DNA from: Triatoma infestans | Taxonomy: Eukaryota > Arthropoda > Insecta > Hemiptera > Reduviidae | DNA length: 64,000 bases | Direction: 5' to 3' | NCBI GenBank assembly: GCA_011037195.1 | Contig: JAAEAF010004396.1 | Coordinates: 40,259 to 104,258 of the forward strand | Shown here: one piece after another, positions 42,594-54,800 of the stretch | Layout: each line of letters starts with the position of its first letter | Position numbering within the stretch: the first letter of the stretch is position 1 | The notes under the pieces: model-generated | What the model was told of the DNA's origin: nothing | The model's database searches: none | Seen by the model: the letters and a program-made list of their open reading frames with translations, nothing else | Position numbers and translations under genes: made by a program

Positions 42594-43525
42594 TACTTTC
42601 TCTTACTCCTAGTAAGAGGAAGTATTGTAATCGTGTCAAATTTTTGATATCGAGTTTTCACTGGAAATATCCGTTTTGAGGTCCCCTGAATCCAAAAAAG
42701 TGGGTTTTAGAAAATGGTCTGTGTGTGTGTGTATGAATAGCTCAAAAACGAAAAAACCGTAGAAAAATGAAACTTGATATGCCGTTTAGGTATCATCATG
42801 GGATCCGATAGTGGGTCATCTGTCAAAATTCCTCAACCGGAAGTACCACTATACTAGTTTTTTTTTTTTTTTTTTTTTACTTTTTGCAATTTTCTCAAAA
42901 ATTGGCTCCCGACAATTTTCTTGAAATTGGTATATATCAGTACACATAAAGAGCTACAACTTTTATTTGAAACATTTCTCCGGGAAAATTCATTAAGGGC
43001 ACTTTTGGGGGAGGGATGGGATTAGGTTTTCCCTTTCTAAAGTGCTATTTCAGTTTATTATACAATTCTAACATCTAAATAATGTTAAATAAAATTAAAT
43101 ATACTATTGAAATTCCGAGTTTGAAAAAATCGGATGACCGGAAGTGTGTTAAATCTACCACTTTTTCCCGATTTTCTCAAAAAATGGCTCTTGACGATTT
43201 TGTTGAAACTTCCTCTATAAACTACACATACAAAAATGTACAACTTTTATTTAAAACATTTCTCTGGGAAAATTCATTTAAGGACACTACCAGGGGAGGG
43301 GTGGGGTTATGTTTTTCTCCAAAGAGAAATTTCTAGAAATAAATAGATGACCAAAATTCTGAGTTTCAAGTAAATTAGTAAACCGGAAGTGCGCTCAGTT
43401 TCCGCAAATTTCATGAAATTTTTGTACACTAAAATAGAAATTGGTACACTAAAAAATAAAATTTGTCACTTATAATTCTGAGAACTGGCGTAAGAGAAAG
43501 TTGTGTGAGTGTTTCACACCAGATT
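42594..43525 (-). mobile_element. Dominant CCGGAAGT repeat family, copy 7
   Basis: It reads on + from TACTTTCTCTTACTCCTAG to CACACCAGATTATTTT. It has the stem-loop, a short (GT)n and two inner units with small deletions. Confidence 0.86.
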
Positions 43526-43890
43526 ATTTTATTAAAATAGAAGTTCTTAAATCTTAAATAAAGGTCCATTAGCAATCCAGTTTCATTAATCATTTATGCA
43601 TACATGTGAATTCCCTAAATTGCCGCCATTAAAGTCGTATATAAATTATTTATGATTTAAGACGCACTTGGTAGGGTATAGTTTTTGCTTAAACTGGTCA
43701 TTAGACCTGGTCTACACTAAAGTACCACCATCCTTATATGTTATGAAATGGATTGTTTAAATTACTTTTGTTTCTTCTTGTAAATATGTATTCATTAATA
43801 TCATTTTAATATTTCTATAATAATATAATTGCAATGAATATTTAGATATTTTTATTTGCAAAACAGCTTTACAATAAAAAAAAAAAAAAA

Positions 43891-44446
43891 TCTGGTGTGA
43901 AACACTCCCACAACTTTCTCTTACTCCAGTTCTCAAAATTATAATTGACAAATTTTATAATTTGTGTACTAAATTTAATGAAATTCGTTGAAAATTGAAA
44001 AAACTGTTCAGTAAAAATGCACTTTCGGTGTACTAATTTTCTTGAAACTTGGAATTTTGGTCATTTATTTTATTTCTAATAATTTTGTTTGGATGATAGA
44101 ATTGTATAATCAACTATGATAGCACTTTTGAGAAAAACATAGTTTCAAGAAAATCATCGGAGCCATTTTTGAGAAAATCGCGAAAAAAAGAAAAAAAAAA
44201 TCATTTAGTTAAGTGATACGTCCGGTTGAGGAATTTTGACAGATAACGTATTGTTAGATCACATAGAGATACCTAAACGGAATATTAAGTTTCAACTTTC
44301 TACGGTTTTTCGTTTTTGAGCTATACATTTGCTAAAAACCACTTTTTTGGACTCAGAGGACGGTTCTCAAAACGGATATTTCCGGTGAAAACTCGATATC
44401 GAAAATTTGACACGATTACAATACTATTTAGGAGTAAGAGGAAGTA
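43891..44446 (+). mobile_element. Dominant CCGGAAGT repeat family, short copy 8
   Basis: It runs from TCTGGTGTGAAACACTCCCAC to GGAGTAAGAGGAAGTA. Most of one inner unit and the microsatellite are deleted (junctions near 44140 and 44325). Confidence 0.84.
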
Positions 44447-44589
44447 ATAAAATTATTGAAATAGCGGAAATAATCGCGATAGATAGATGTTCAGAGAGAA
44501 CATTTTTCTCTGAACACTCGATAAATGTCCTTAGTAATGGGGTTCCTTAATTTTGTGCATAACTCATTTAATCATAGCGTTGCGTTATG

Positions 44590-44940
44590 GATAATACTGA
44601 AACTTGTGGCCTTCTTTGATGAAAGCATTCCCTAGTCCTCTCCATTCGTCTTCTAAACTTCGTCTAATCCTACAACAATTGACAAAAATTATCCCTCCAC
44701 TGTGTGAACCTTCCTTGAGATCTTTCTATGATTTATATTTAAGTATAGTCCATCCATTGGGAACTGGGTCCCAGCAAAACGCAATCTTGCTATCTTTTAC
44801 GGCTGTTGCTAGATTTTCTTTATTAAGTAACACTTGTATGTGCAGTTGTAGCTGTAATTTCTGGTCTGGCATTTTTGCCGTTCTCTAAATCTGACGATTC
44901 TGTTGCTGGCATTACTTTTTACTTTAATATAATAAATTTT
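44590..44940. other. Unidentified moderately GC-rich segment
   Basis: Short frames exist on both strands: 94 codons on + at 44604-44888, and on - a frame beginning near 44880 with MPDQKLQLQLHIQ. Neither resembles a family I know. It may be a transposon remnant. Confidence 0.25.
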
Positions 44941-45267
44941 TTTATAAATTTATTGCACAAGTTTAAAATAAATTGTTTAAAAAAAAATTTATTTAAAAAC
45001 TTATGCACTTGTAATATTAAAAGGAATTGCATCCAAAACTCCAGCATTATTTATTTATAGAGCAGCTGGGCAATAAATTTTTGTTATTCGCTTTATATTT
45101 CCTCTTATCACCTTTATAGCGCATAAAAATTTTTTTACGTATATTTTATTTATGTTTTTTTTAAAAAAAATATATAATAAATTGTTATTTATAACTAATA
45201 ATAATATTATTTATAAGCATTATTTTTGTGTTGATCAACTTTTATATTCTTTTAATCTGTAACAGGA

Positions 45268-45464
45268 GGGGCGGGTGTTGGTGTAGTGGTTATGAGCATG
45301 GACTTGTAAGTGGGAGGATCTCAGTTCGAGTCCAGCGTATAACTAAATTTTATATTTGTTTAAAAAATGTTATTAATAAAGTAGGTGCTTCCGTCCCCCG
45401 TCCACGACACCTAATTTGGTAGTTGGACGTTTAAGCCCGCCTGAAAAAATAGGCAATTACTTAC
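45268..45464 (+). mobile_element. Second tRNA-derived SINE, with 15-bp target duplication
   Basis: The tRNA-like head has an A-box-like TGGTGTAGTGG (45279-45289), a possible anticodon loop at CTTGTAA and B box AGTTCGAGTCC (45323-45333). The body has CCGTCCCCCGTCCACGACAC and ends AGGCAATTACTTAC. TAATCTGTAACAGGA flanks it at 45253-45267 and 45465-45479. It is unrelated in body to the SINE at 38355. Confidence 0.85.
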
Positions 45465-45504
45465 TAATCTGTAACAGGAAAGTAATGCGATCTTGTTAAT
45501 ATTT

Positions 45505-45710
45505 GAAATAGTGTCCCCCCCCCCCCCCACCGGAAATATAGTTTTAAAGTATTCATGAGTTTGAAAAAAGATTTTTTTTTTTTTGCGAAAGAGAGAATGT
45601 GTGTGTGAACATAATATTTCAAAAAATGAAAAAAATCACAGGAAGTTCAAACATCATATCCCATTTTAAGTAACACTAGTAGCGTTTCTTCCGGTTCAGA
45701 CTCCTCCATC
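45505..45710. repeat. Diverged CCGGAAGT-family left end
   Basis: CACCGGAAATATAGTTTTAAAG, a GTGTGTGTGAACA run and CGTTTCTTCCGGTTCAG appear in family order, in strongly altered form. Confidence 0.5.
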
Positions 45711-46505
45711 ATCCATTCATAGTTGGTGTAACGGTTTTTGTATGTCGCTTATAGCGTTCGGTTTTCACCGAATATATTCGGGGCAATAAAACATTTTCAA
45801 TGTTAAAAGAATTCGTACCAAGAATACAATACAAAATATCGTATTCTTATTGGTATAAATCAATCATTTCCTGAATAAATGCTGTAGGGGAAGGCAATAA
45901 ACTTCTTAAGGAATACTTATTAATTACACTGACTGAATACTGTGTGTATTAATTAAGTACGGGGTACTACTGCACTGCAAAGATTTTACACTGAAAAAGA
46001 TAACAAGAAAAGAATACGGTAGCGTGATAAAGATAGCGTGATGACTTTTTGATGTAGACTTGAAATGACATTGAAGTGACTTGTTATTTACATTGAATTT
46101 AATTTCTCTTTCCTGTATCGTAAGGTTGGTGTTAGATAGGTGTATCACTTTCTCTCCTAAGGTCATGTTAACCGTTTGTGTTAGAGAGACATTGTTCACG
46201 CCTCACGTGACGTATCGAGTGACGTAGCTTATGGGGAGGTACCTAATAATTATGTTGCAGACAAGTCATAACCAAAATACGTCACGGCAATCCATTACAT
46301 AATTATAATCATTGAATATAAAAAAATTTGTGCCAGTATTATTGTGCTTAATATAAGAATTTTTTTTTTCTTTTGTTTATTCGCTATAATGTTAATATAT
46401 ATATATATATAATTTAGTATTCCTGTTTATATATCAATTTACAACAAATTTACTCTCTATAATAAGATATAAAAACTGAAAGTAAATAGTGATCAATTTA
46501 TTTAT
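45710..46505. other. Spacer without recognisable feature
   Basis: A 91-codon - strand frame (45924-46199) has no recognisable motif. (AT)n lies at about 46396-46412. No gene is supported. Confidence 0.45.
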
Positions 46506-46508
46506 TCC

Positions 46509-47520
46509 TTTTTACTTTATCCTACTCCTAGTAAGAGGAAGTATTGTAATCATGTCAAATTTTCGATATCGAGTTTTCACCGGAAATATACGTTTGAGGT
46601 CTCCTTAGTCCAAAAAAGTGGTTTTTAGCAAATGGACTGTGTATGTGTGTCTGTGTGTACGTATGTGAACAGCGTAGCTAAAAACGAAAAATCGTAGTAA
46701 GTAGAAACTTGATAATCCATGTAGGTATCACCATGGCATCTGACAGTGGTTCATCTGTCAAAATTCCTCAACCGGAAATACCACTTTACTTGTTGGTTTT
46801 TTTTATTTTTTTTTGCGTTTTTCTCAAAAATGGCTCCGACGATTTTCTTCAAACTTGGTATATCAACTACACAACCAAAGAGCTATAACAATTATTTGAA
46901 ATGTTTCTCTGGGAAAATTCATTTAAGGGCAGTTATGGTGGAGGGAGGAGTGGGGTTAGGTTTTCATCTAATGTGCTATATCAGTTTATCAAACAATTCT
47001 ATCACCTAAATAAAGTTAATTAGAATTGAATATGTTGTTGAAATTCCGAGTTTCAAAAACATTGGATAACCGGAAGTGCTTTTATTTACCACATTAGTAA
47101 ATGATTTTTTTTGCGATTTGCTCAAAAATATCTTGGACGATTTCCTTGAAACTTCGAATATAAACTATACATATAAAGAGTTACAACTTTTATTTAAAAC
47201 ATTTCTCTGGAAAAATTCATTTAAGGGTAGTTATTATGGAGGATGGGTGGAGTTATGTTTTTCTCTAAAGTGCTATCATAGTTAGATTATACAATTCTAT
47301 CATCCAAACAAAATTAATTAGAAATAAATAGATAGACAAAACTCGCGAGTTTTAAGAAAATTAATAAACCGGAAGTGAGCTTTTATTGGACAGTTTTTTT
47401 CAGTTTTCGAGGAATTTCATTAAATTTGGTATAGAAACTATAAAATTTGTCAATCGTAATTTTGAGAACTGGAATAAGAGAAAGCTGTGTGAGTGTTTCA
47501 CGCCAGATTTTTTTTTTTTT
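46509..47520 (-). mobile_element. Dominant CCGGAAGT repeat family, copy 9
   Basis: This full-size copy reads on + from TTTACTTTATCCTACTCCTAG to CACGCCAGATTTTTT. All three unit marks are present. Confidence 0.87.
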
Positions 47521-48235
47521 TAAATGAATAATACATCCACGAAGGGGTACTTATTCAAAGATAGTTTATTTATTTGTTACCTTAATCAATTGGATAATAG
47601 CCGCCAGAGATGAGAGCTCAATTAATTCACCCTTCTATATAGGAAGTGGTTATGATTTGAACGAATTTGTTCAACAATCTATGATGAACAGGATTTCATT
47701 AATTATCTTCTCATTAATAAAAACGAACTACTTGTTCTGTAAACAATTTTCTTTTTGTTATAAGAAGGCACTCTTTAATTAATAATAATTATTAAATTTA
47801 TTCTCATTAGCTAGCTTTTAAAATAAATACATAATATATAATATACATTATAAAATATTGAACAATTGAAAAAAAAAAGTGTTTTTAATTTTTCCAATAG
47901 TTAATCTTGAACACTCAATCCTAAGAACATTATTTGAAAGCTTTCTGACATTTCTCTTTACACTGGATATATTTATGTTTAGTATTAGGAACTGTTTATC
48001 TAGGACTAAGTGTGTGTGGTAAACCTTTCTCCAATTTTTTTTTTTTACTTATATTTCTTCTGTTCCTAACGACTAAACCATTCTATTCGTTAATGGACCT
48101 ACATTTCTGTTGTCAGTAGTTTTACCCACCAGAAAAAAAAATAAAAAAATGTATAACTGTATTTAATGTAACTTAGTAAAGGTCAGTTAGAAAAAAAGTT
48201 AATTTATTGAAGTGTTCTTCTTATATTAAAAAAAT
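47521..48235. other. AT-rich spacer without recognisable feature
   Basis: No protein-like frame and no repeat known from the rest of the window were seen. Confidence 0.5.
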
Positions 48236-48440
48236 TTGATACATTACTTTCTCGTTTAATCTTAGCAACACAACAAATTTTCAAAATTGATTGTTCACCG
48301 GAAATACATGTTTGGTTGTCCCCCCCTGAGTACGAAAAAATGTTTGGGTGTATGTGTTTTAAACAGAATATATCAGAAACGATAAATTGCCGGAAGCTCT
48401 TGAAACTTGGTATTCTGTTTACGTGCAACCCTTGGCGAAA
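48236..48440. repeat. Diverged CCGGAAGT-family left end
   Basis: TTCACCGGAAATACATGTTTG, CCCTGAGTACGAAAAAATG and GATAAATTGCCGGAAGCTC keep the family order. It resembles the fragment at 29515-29620, so these may form a separate subfamily. Confidence 0.5.
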
Positions 48441-48699
48441 CACGGAAACAAACACACATTGTATTGGAAAAACATTGCTGGGCAAAGGGAATCCAAGATT
48501 TTCTTGGAAGGCCTTTCAAAGACCCCGCACAATCAAAATTAAGAGCTAAGGAAAATCACTGCCCTAATCACAGTGGGGCCATTACTTTCTAAGTAAATAT
48601 CTACATAGTATTATTATTGGTCTCTCTAAAGAACCACTCTGTAGGAAATGTGTTTAAAAGGTTTAACCTCGCTGGGCCGTCACACTACTAGCCCACCAC

Positions 48700-48916
48700 T
48701 GTTAGAACAAGCAAGAGTTCTAAACTTGTCACATCACTCACTTCAAGCGATTCGCAGCGTCAGCCCCTTCGCTCTTCGCTAGATCACAATCTTGACTCGC
48801 TCTACACACTGTTCTCTCGTTACTCAGTTAAATCGTAAATATATCAATTGTGTGAGTTTAGTGTGCCAGTTTAATGCGTTCGTTTATTTCACACCAAATC
48901 TCGCTATCATTACATT
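48700..48916. repeat. Possible short LTR
   Basis: This GC-richer block begins TGTTAGAACAAGCAAGAG and ends CGCTATCATTACA. It has composition and TG/CA ends like the other LTR-like repeats here, but no target duplication is visible. Low certainty. Confidence 0.3.
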
Positions 48917-49300
48917 AAAAAAAAATCATAACTCAAAAATGATTTAATAGACCGAATTCTCGTTAGTTTAGAAACAAGATCCGGTAGTTGTCTTATGAAT
49001 TTGTGAACTAACTTTTTAATCGCTTCCATTAGATTGAAAGAAATTCAAACTATCATTTCCACGAAAATGAGTTCCCCCTAAGATCTTTAACATAAGAAAA
49101 TATTTTCAAATAAAAGAAGTTAACTTGAATACCAAAAAAATATTATGAATTTTGATGGTATACCATGTTTAAAGCAAAAATTATAGAAGTTGTTTTTGCA
49201 GAAAATCGGGAAAAACTGAGAAAAATATCATCAGTCCCATTTTAACTGAATTATTCTTGTCGTTTCAACGATTTTTGGGTGGGTGCATACAAGTGGAAAG
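48917..49300. repeat. Very old CCGGAAGT-family-like segment
   Basis: Phrases such as GAGTTCCCCCTAAGATC and GCAGAAAATCGGGAAAAACTG echo the family units. The boundaries and identity are weak. Confidence 0.3.
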
Positions 49301-50104
49301 TCGAAAATTGTAGCGATCGTCAATAATTTCATTCGTCTTGTTTAGTACCCTTACTTATCTATCAGTACATATATCACAACTTATTTTTTTATTGCTACAT
49401 GATTCTCTAGTTTCTAGTTGCGTTACAGCAGCCGCTCTGGTAATGTTTATGGTTTTCGTTCATTAGTATTCAGTTCATCTGAAAAGACAAAATGTAACTT
49501 ATCGTAGATAATGTTATCGCTCCATATTTTTAGAAAAAAAAAATAATGCAATCATTGTTCCAAATACCTGTTTTATTGTTTTTCCCAGTTGGCAACTTTA
49601 ACATAATACAGAAAATTCAATAACAACGTATTTTTAATTTTCAATAAAGTACTTACTATAAATCACGTTTGGTTTATAGATGATCTCGTTTACAAGTTCC
49701 ATAGCTTGTATCAGTTTATGTTTTTAGTGAGATGTCTGAAACAATATTGTAGTAGGTACCTCTCTAAGATATACAACGTTCGTATCTATTACTGAAACAG
49801 GGCAATTACACTAAAAGGTATATATATACTATATATCCCACGTGATATTGATAGTGCCCTGGAGTAAAGTGTTTTTAACATTATGTCCTCATGTTCATTT
49901 TCTGACATTTGGTTTTTTTTCTTTTTTACTTACTTTTTTTTTTTACACATTACTTATATATTTTGTTTAATCTTAACATTTAAAATAGAGCACCCCACAT
50001 GCTATTTGGATTATAAAAGTCTTAGCAATTTTACTTATTAAAAATCTGGTATGTAACATGACTTTTCCTTATTGCAATCTCAGTACTAATTACTAAATTT
50101 TTTC

Positions 50105-50810
50105 TTGAATGGACATGACGCGACGCATTATTCTCTCTTATATCTAGGTATAATACTAGATACTAAATTAAATTATGATACCTTAATTGAGGAAAAATGT
50201 GAGAAATTAAGTAGACTGTGTTATTTGATGAGACGACTGACTGACGTACTAAGCATTGAAGGACTGAAGACGGCCTACTATACGCTGTTCCATTCAGTCA
50301 TGACTTATGGCATAATGTTGTGGGGAAGCGCGCCACTAGCGGTGAATGTGTTTAAGTATCAGAAGAAGGTAGTAAGAATAATATGCAAGGTTAGAAAGGA
50401 TACAAGTTGTCGCGAACTATTTCCTCGATTAGGCTTTCTGACACTACCCTGCTGCTATATCCTTAAATGTGCCGTATTTGTACTAGAACATCCAAATAAG
50501 TTCCGGCGTAGAGGGGAACTACATAACATTACGACAAGGCAAAACAACTTATTGGAGGTGCGTGCACATCGGACATCAAAAGTGGAAAAAGCCCACTATA
50601 TATGGCCGCTAAAATCTATAATTATTTGACTGAGTCTTTACTTCAGATGAGCCTGTCAAAAAATAAATTTAAAAAGGAACTTAAAAAATATTTACTAAAT
50701 AAAAATTATTACTCCACAAAGGAGTTCCTCTGTAAATGATTGAAACTTTTCTTTTTTTGACACTGTTCTGTATCTTTGGTGCTGTTCGAATAAAGTATCT
50801 ATCTATTGCA
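50105..50810 (+). pseudogene. 3' end of another LINE reverse transcriptase
   Basis: The frame 50105-50629 encodes YLGIILDTKLNYDTLIEEKC, then LKTAYYTLFHSVMTYGIMLWG and FKYQKKVVRIIC, the typical C-terminal blocks after the RT domain in jockey/BS-like elements. The palm motifs are missing, so it is 5'-truncated. A further homologous piece (SLSKNKFKKELKKYLLNK-like codons) follows to about 50710 in another frame. The 3' end has CGAATAAAGTATCTATCTATTGC, an AATAAA with a short repeat tail. Confidence 0.8.
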
Positions 50811-50981
50811 ATAAATCTAGTAAATGCGTGTATTTAGTAATAACAAAACTAAAATTTTTAATAAGATCAAAACACACCTTAAAATTCTTCAAATTCTATG
50901 TGCAGATAATTTGATTTTTTTTAGGAATTTAATTATCCAGTTGCAGACATTTTAATTTAACATATGAGTAATCAGTTTTAA

Positions 50982-52145
50982 AGCGGCCTCTACACGGTCA
51001 ATCATATTGACAATACCTTAGCGTATTGACAATAATATTGACCGGGTAAGGTGAAAAAATTGTATTGCCGGTCGGTATTGATAAGAGTATTGATGAAATC
51101 CGGATTTTCTGATTTTCGTGTATCAATACTGAGAATTGGAGGGGGTATTGACAATAATATTGACCGTGTAGGGGCGCTGCCAATATTTCCATTAATATTC
51201 AGTTTAGTAGTTTTATACAACGTTGAAACTAACATAAACAACAGTGATACAGTACAGTGTACCTTACAATGGTACTTTGGAAAGATTTGTGTATTAAAAT
51301 ACAACTTCAATCATACATTTTTTAAAGATGATTGTAATTTTTTAATCTTATTTTTCTGATTAACATATATTTCATATAGTCAATTATAATAGTCCCTTCA
51401 TTACAGTTCAATTTCAAAACACGATCCAGTGGAGGTTCTTGGGAAAGATTTGTGTATTACAATAAAACTTCAATCATACATTTTTTAAAAGTGATCGTAA
51501 TTTTTTCAATGTCTTATAGGATATATATAAAGGTTTCACAGGTTTTTATTACAACTTTGCTGATAGTTGTTGGGGGACATTATGACTGAAAACTTGAAGT
51601 CTTCAAAATTTCTTCCTGTGGCCAAGTACCTCAGGGTTAAAGGCTAATCTTTCCCCAACACTTATACTTTCTCACAATTCTGTCCTGTCTTTTCAAAAAT
51701 GGTTCAACTATCCGTAACAGTTTGTTAAAGGTAGGTTCATCCATTCGAAAGTAGTTCTTGAATTCTTCAACATTGCAGAGGCTAATTTCCTTCAAAAGTA
51801 CTAAATGAGCATATTCATCTCTCTCTTCTTCAACCATTCTTTCATCCATTGTTTTTCGTTTCACTTGACAAATAGTGCCAAACACCAAAATAATAGCTAG
51901 GCAAGCTTTTGTACGATTATTCATTTTTGGGAAGGGAAAAAAACAGCAAAAAATCCGAGTAAAACCACGTAGATTCACTCTCCTAGTGGCAGAAGTAGTA
52001 AGTACTGAGCAAAGTTATTGACTAAATATTGACAATAATATCGATCGTGTAAGGTAATGAAGTATTGAGACCGGTTAGCACGAGTATTGATGGTTATATT
52101 GTCAGGACCAATATTGACAATATTATTGACCATGTAGGGGCCGCT
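50982..52145 (-). mobile_element. PIF/Harbinger-like DNA transposon, deleted
   Basis: The inverted ends AGCGGCCTCTACACGGTCAAT and, at the right, ATTGACCATGTAGGGGCCGCT are flanked by TAA at 50979-50981 and 52146-52148. A 3-bp TWA duplication is the rule for this superfamily. Several further inverted and direct copies of ATTGACAATAATATTGACCG lie inside both ends (about 51020-51045, 51157-51180 and 52020-52080). Only the N-terminal part of a transposase-like gene remains, so the element is non-autonomous. Confidence 0.88.
51637..51978 (-). pseudogene. Harbinger transposase (HARBI1-like), N-terminal fragment
   Basis: A 113-codon frame includes LVLLKEISLCNVEEFKNYFRMDEPTFNKLLRIVEPFLKRQD-type sequence, the region before the DDE nuclease in HARBI1-like proteins. 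After RQDRIVRK the match is lost and the frame stops, so the DDE catalytic core is absent. The ATG is uncertain; an internal Met at residue 19 (MNNRTKACLAI) is the likelier start. Confidence 0.75.
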
Positions 52146-52263
52146 TAACGTAGAATATGTTTTTTGAGAGACACCTGTTTAGTAAAAAGCGAACGTTTCT
52201 CACATTGAAAAGCGAACGAACGTTTTCTCATAGCAGGCTAGTGGCGAAGAGTTTTGAATTTTT

Positions 52264-52918
52264 TTTTACTTTTTCTTACTCCTATTAAGAGGAAGTATTA
52301 CTTACGATCGTGTCATATTTTCGAAACTGAGTTTTCAATACCGGAAAGATGTTACAAATAAATCGCCTAAAATTGCATTTCGATTGGCGTATTTTCGTCA
52401 TACTCTAGCAATAATTCTACCGTATATAAACTTATATATATAGATAGCAGAGTCATACATTGTATTGAAGTGGTACCATAGAGGAAAGCGTAACAGTATG
52501 TTCTCTCAGAAATCCCCCCAAATCAATTTTCCCCGAAAAGGGTTTCGAATAAAAGTGATTGGTATTTATTTATGTATGCTGATTGTAAATAGTTTAAAAA
52601 AAATAAAACCATTGATTTGGAGAAAATTGCAAAAACTGGTAAGAATTAATTAGTGAAATCGCATTTCCGGTTGACAGATTTTGTCCAAAAACCTTCGTGT
52701 CAGATGCTGTGGTAGTATCTAAACGAAATGAATACCAAGTTTTTGCTTCCAGCGATTTTTAATAAACCCACAGGCCATTCATTCGATGAAAACAATTTTT
52801 TCATACTCAAAGGACCTCGAAACATGTATTTCCGGCATTCAAAACTGAGTTTTCGAAAATTTGATACGATCTTAAGTAATATATATCCTCTTCTCTTAAT
52901 AGGAGTAAGAAAAAGTAA
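52264..52918. mobile_element. Related element with long terminal inverted repeats
   Basis: TACTTTTTCTTACTCCTATTAAG at the left matches the reverse complement of the right end, which closes AGGAGTAAGAAAAAGTA. The inverted arms extend about 75 bp through the GATCGTGTCA/TGATACGATC and CTGAGTTTTC phrases. The middle carries one unit of the CCGGAAGT family type. It abuts the next family copy at 52928. Confidence 0.75.
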
Positions 52919-52927
52919 AAAAAAAAA

Positions 52928-53759
52928 TCTGGTGTGAAACCGTCACATAATTTTTCTCTTACTCCAATTCTCAAAATTATAATTGACAAATTTTATAGTT
53001 TGTGTACCAAATTTAATGAAATTCATCGAAAACTGAAAAAACTGTTCAGTAAAAGCGCACTTCCGGTTTACTAATTTTCTTGAAACTCGGAATTTTGCCC
53101 AACTATTTATTTCTAATTAATTTTGTTTGGATGATAGAATTGTATAAATCAACTATGATAGCACTTTAGAGAAAAACATAATCCCACCCCTCCCCTAAAA
53201 GTGCCCGTAAATGAATTTTCCCAGAAAAATGTTTTAAATAAAAGTTGTATATGTAGTTTATACAGGAAGTTTCAAAGAAAATTGTCGGAACTATTTTTCA
53301 GAAAAATGCGAAAAAGTGAAAAAAATCATTTAGTAAAGTGGTAAAGTAAACGCTCTTCCGTTTATATAATTTTTTTCAAACTCGGAATTTCAACAACATA
53401 TTCAATTGTAATTAACATTATTTAGATGATAGAATTGTTTAATAAACTGAAATAGCAGTTTAGATGAAACCTAACCCTACCCGTCTCCCATAACTGTCCT
53501 TAAATGAATTTTCCCAGAGTGTACTGTTACAAAATAAAAGTTGTAGCTCTTTGTATGTGTAGTTGATGTACCAAGTTTGAAGAAAATCGTCTAAGCCATT
53601 TTTGAGAAAAACGCAAAAAGTAAAAAAAAACTAGTAAAGTGGTAATCTTCCGGTTGAAGAATTTTGACAGATAACGTAGTATCAGATGCCATGATGATAC
53701 TTAGACGGAATGTCAAGTTTCAATTTTCTACGGTTTTTCATTTTTGAGCTATGCTGTTC

Positions 53760-53807
<48 letters not shown>

Positions 53808-53935
53808 CGTTTTCTAAAAACCACTTTTATTGGACTCAGGGAACCTCAAAACGGATATTTCCGGTGAAAATTCAATATCGACAATTTGACACGATTACAA
53901 TAGTTCCTCTTTACTAGGAGTAAGAGAAAGTAAAA
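52928..53935 (+). mobile_element. Dominant CCGGAAGT repeat family, copy 10
   Basis: This full-size copy runs from TCTGGTGTGAAACCGTCAC to TTTACTAGGAGTAAGAGAAAGTA. A clean (CA)n of about 45 bp lies at 53762-53806. Confidence 0.88.
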
Positions 53936-54079
53936 AATTCAAACGGTATCTGTCATATGACAGTTGCAAGTGGCAGAAATGCATTTTAACACCCCTAGAG
54001 GAATCTGAGTTCAATATTCAAATGTGTTGGCGATCTTTACAATGTAATCATTCTCTGTCTGCCTCGGTTGGAAGGTTGG

Positions 54080-54145
54080 TACTCCCACCACCACCATCAA
54101 CCCCCCACCCCCACCACCATACCCCACCCCACCCCCCACCTCCTC
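54080..54145. repeat. CCACC/CCACCC-rich simple repeat
   Basis: About 65 bp of C/A with little G or T is composed of CCACC and CCCCACC blocks. Confidence 0.85.
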
Positions 54146-54354
54146 TATATTTATGTTAGGGACAAATGAGCAAAATTTTGAAACTCAAAAAATTGTCAAT
54201 TTATATGTAACTATAATAAAATAAATAAGACAGAAAATAATTTGAATGTTTTACACCAGATTTTTTCGTACTTAGGGGACTTCAAAATATTATGCATTTT
54301 CAGTGAAAATTCAGATTCGAAACTTTTGACTTATTCGCAATACATTGTAGGGGT

Positions 54355-54455
54355 AGTGAACCCCCACCACCATACCCCCACCACTCATCCATCCACACTA
54401 GCGATTGAACCCCCACCACTCATCCACACTTGCGAGTGAACCCCCACCACGCATC
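54355..54455. repeat. Short minisatellite of GTGAACCCCCACCAC units
   Basis: Three units begin GTGAACCCCCACCAC or GATTGAACCCCCACCAC and carry CTCATCCACACT spacers. Each is about 35 bp and degenerate. They resemble the CCACC tract 270 bp upstream. Confidence 0.75.
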
Positions 54456-54800
54456 AGAGAGAAAGAGCCCCTCTCGAGAGAGAGGAGAGGAGAGGCCATT
54501 TGGATATATATACGAGAGACAGAGTCAAAAACAGAGATTCTGTTCACAGTCCTACACTGCAATTGTACATATCGTTTAGCCACGTCAGTCTGTCTGTTCA
54601 GTTCTTGTAGTGTAAAGTATACAGTCCTTGGCAGTCAGTCATATACATATATATCAATTATATATCTTATACCGATATTAAGGTGTTATTTATCCATCAA
54701 CATCTACAACCAACATCTCCTCCTACAACCATTACAACATCTATTTGATATTTAATGTAAATTCAAATTTACCACCAACGGCGTATAATAATTTTATTTC
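54456..54800. repeat. Possible LTR-like segment
   Basis: GAGA-rich sequence, a TATATATACGAGAG box and then CAGTC-rich pyrimidine blocks resemble the LTR pair at 21.5-22.2 kb in layout, though not in exact sequence. No termini or target duplication were defined. Confidence 0.3.

Noticed and set aside
44604..44888. 94-codon + strand gene
   Set aside because: There is no recognisable domain or supporting signals, and the opposite strand looks equally coding-like; it is left as unidentified sequence.
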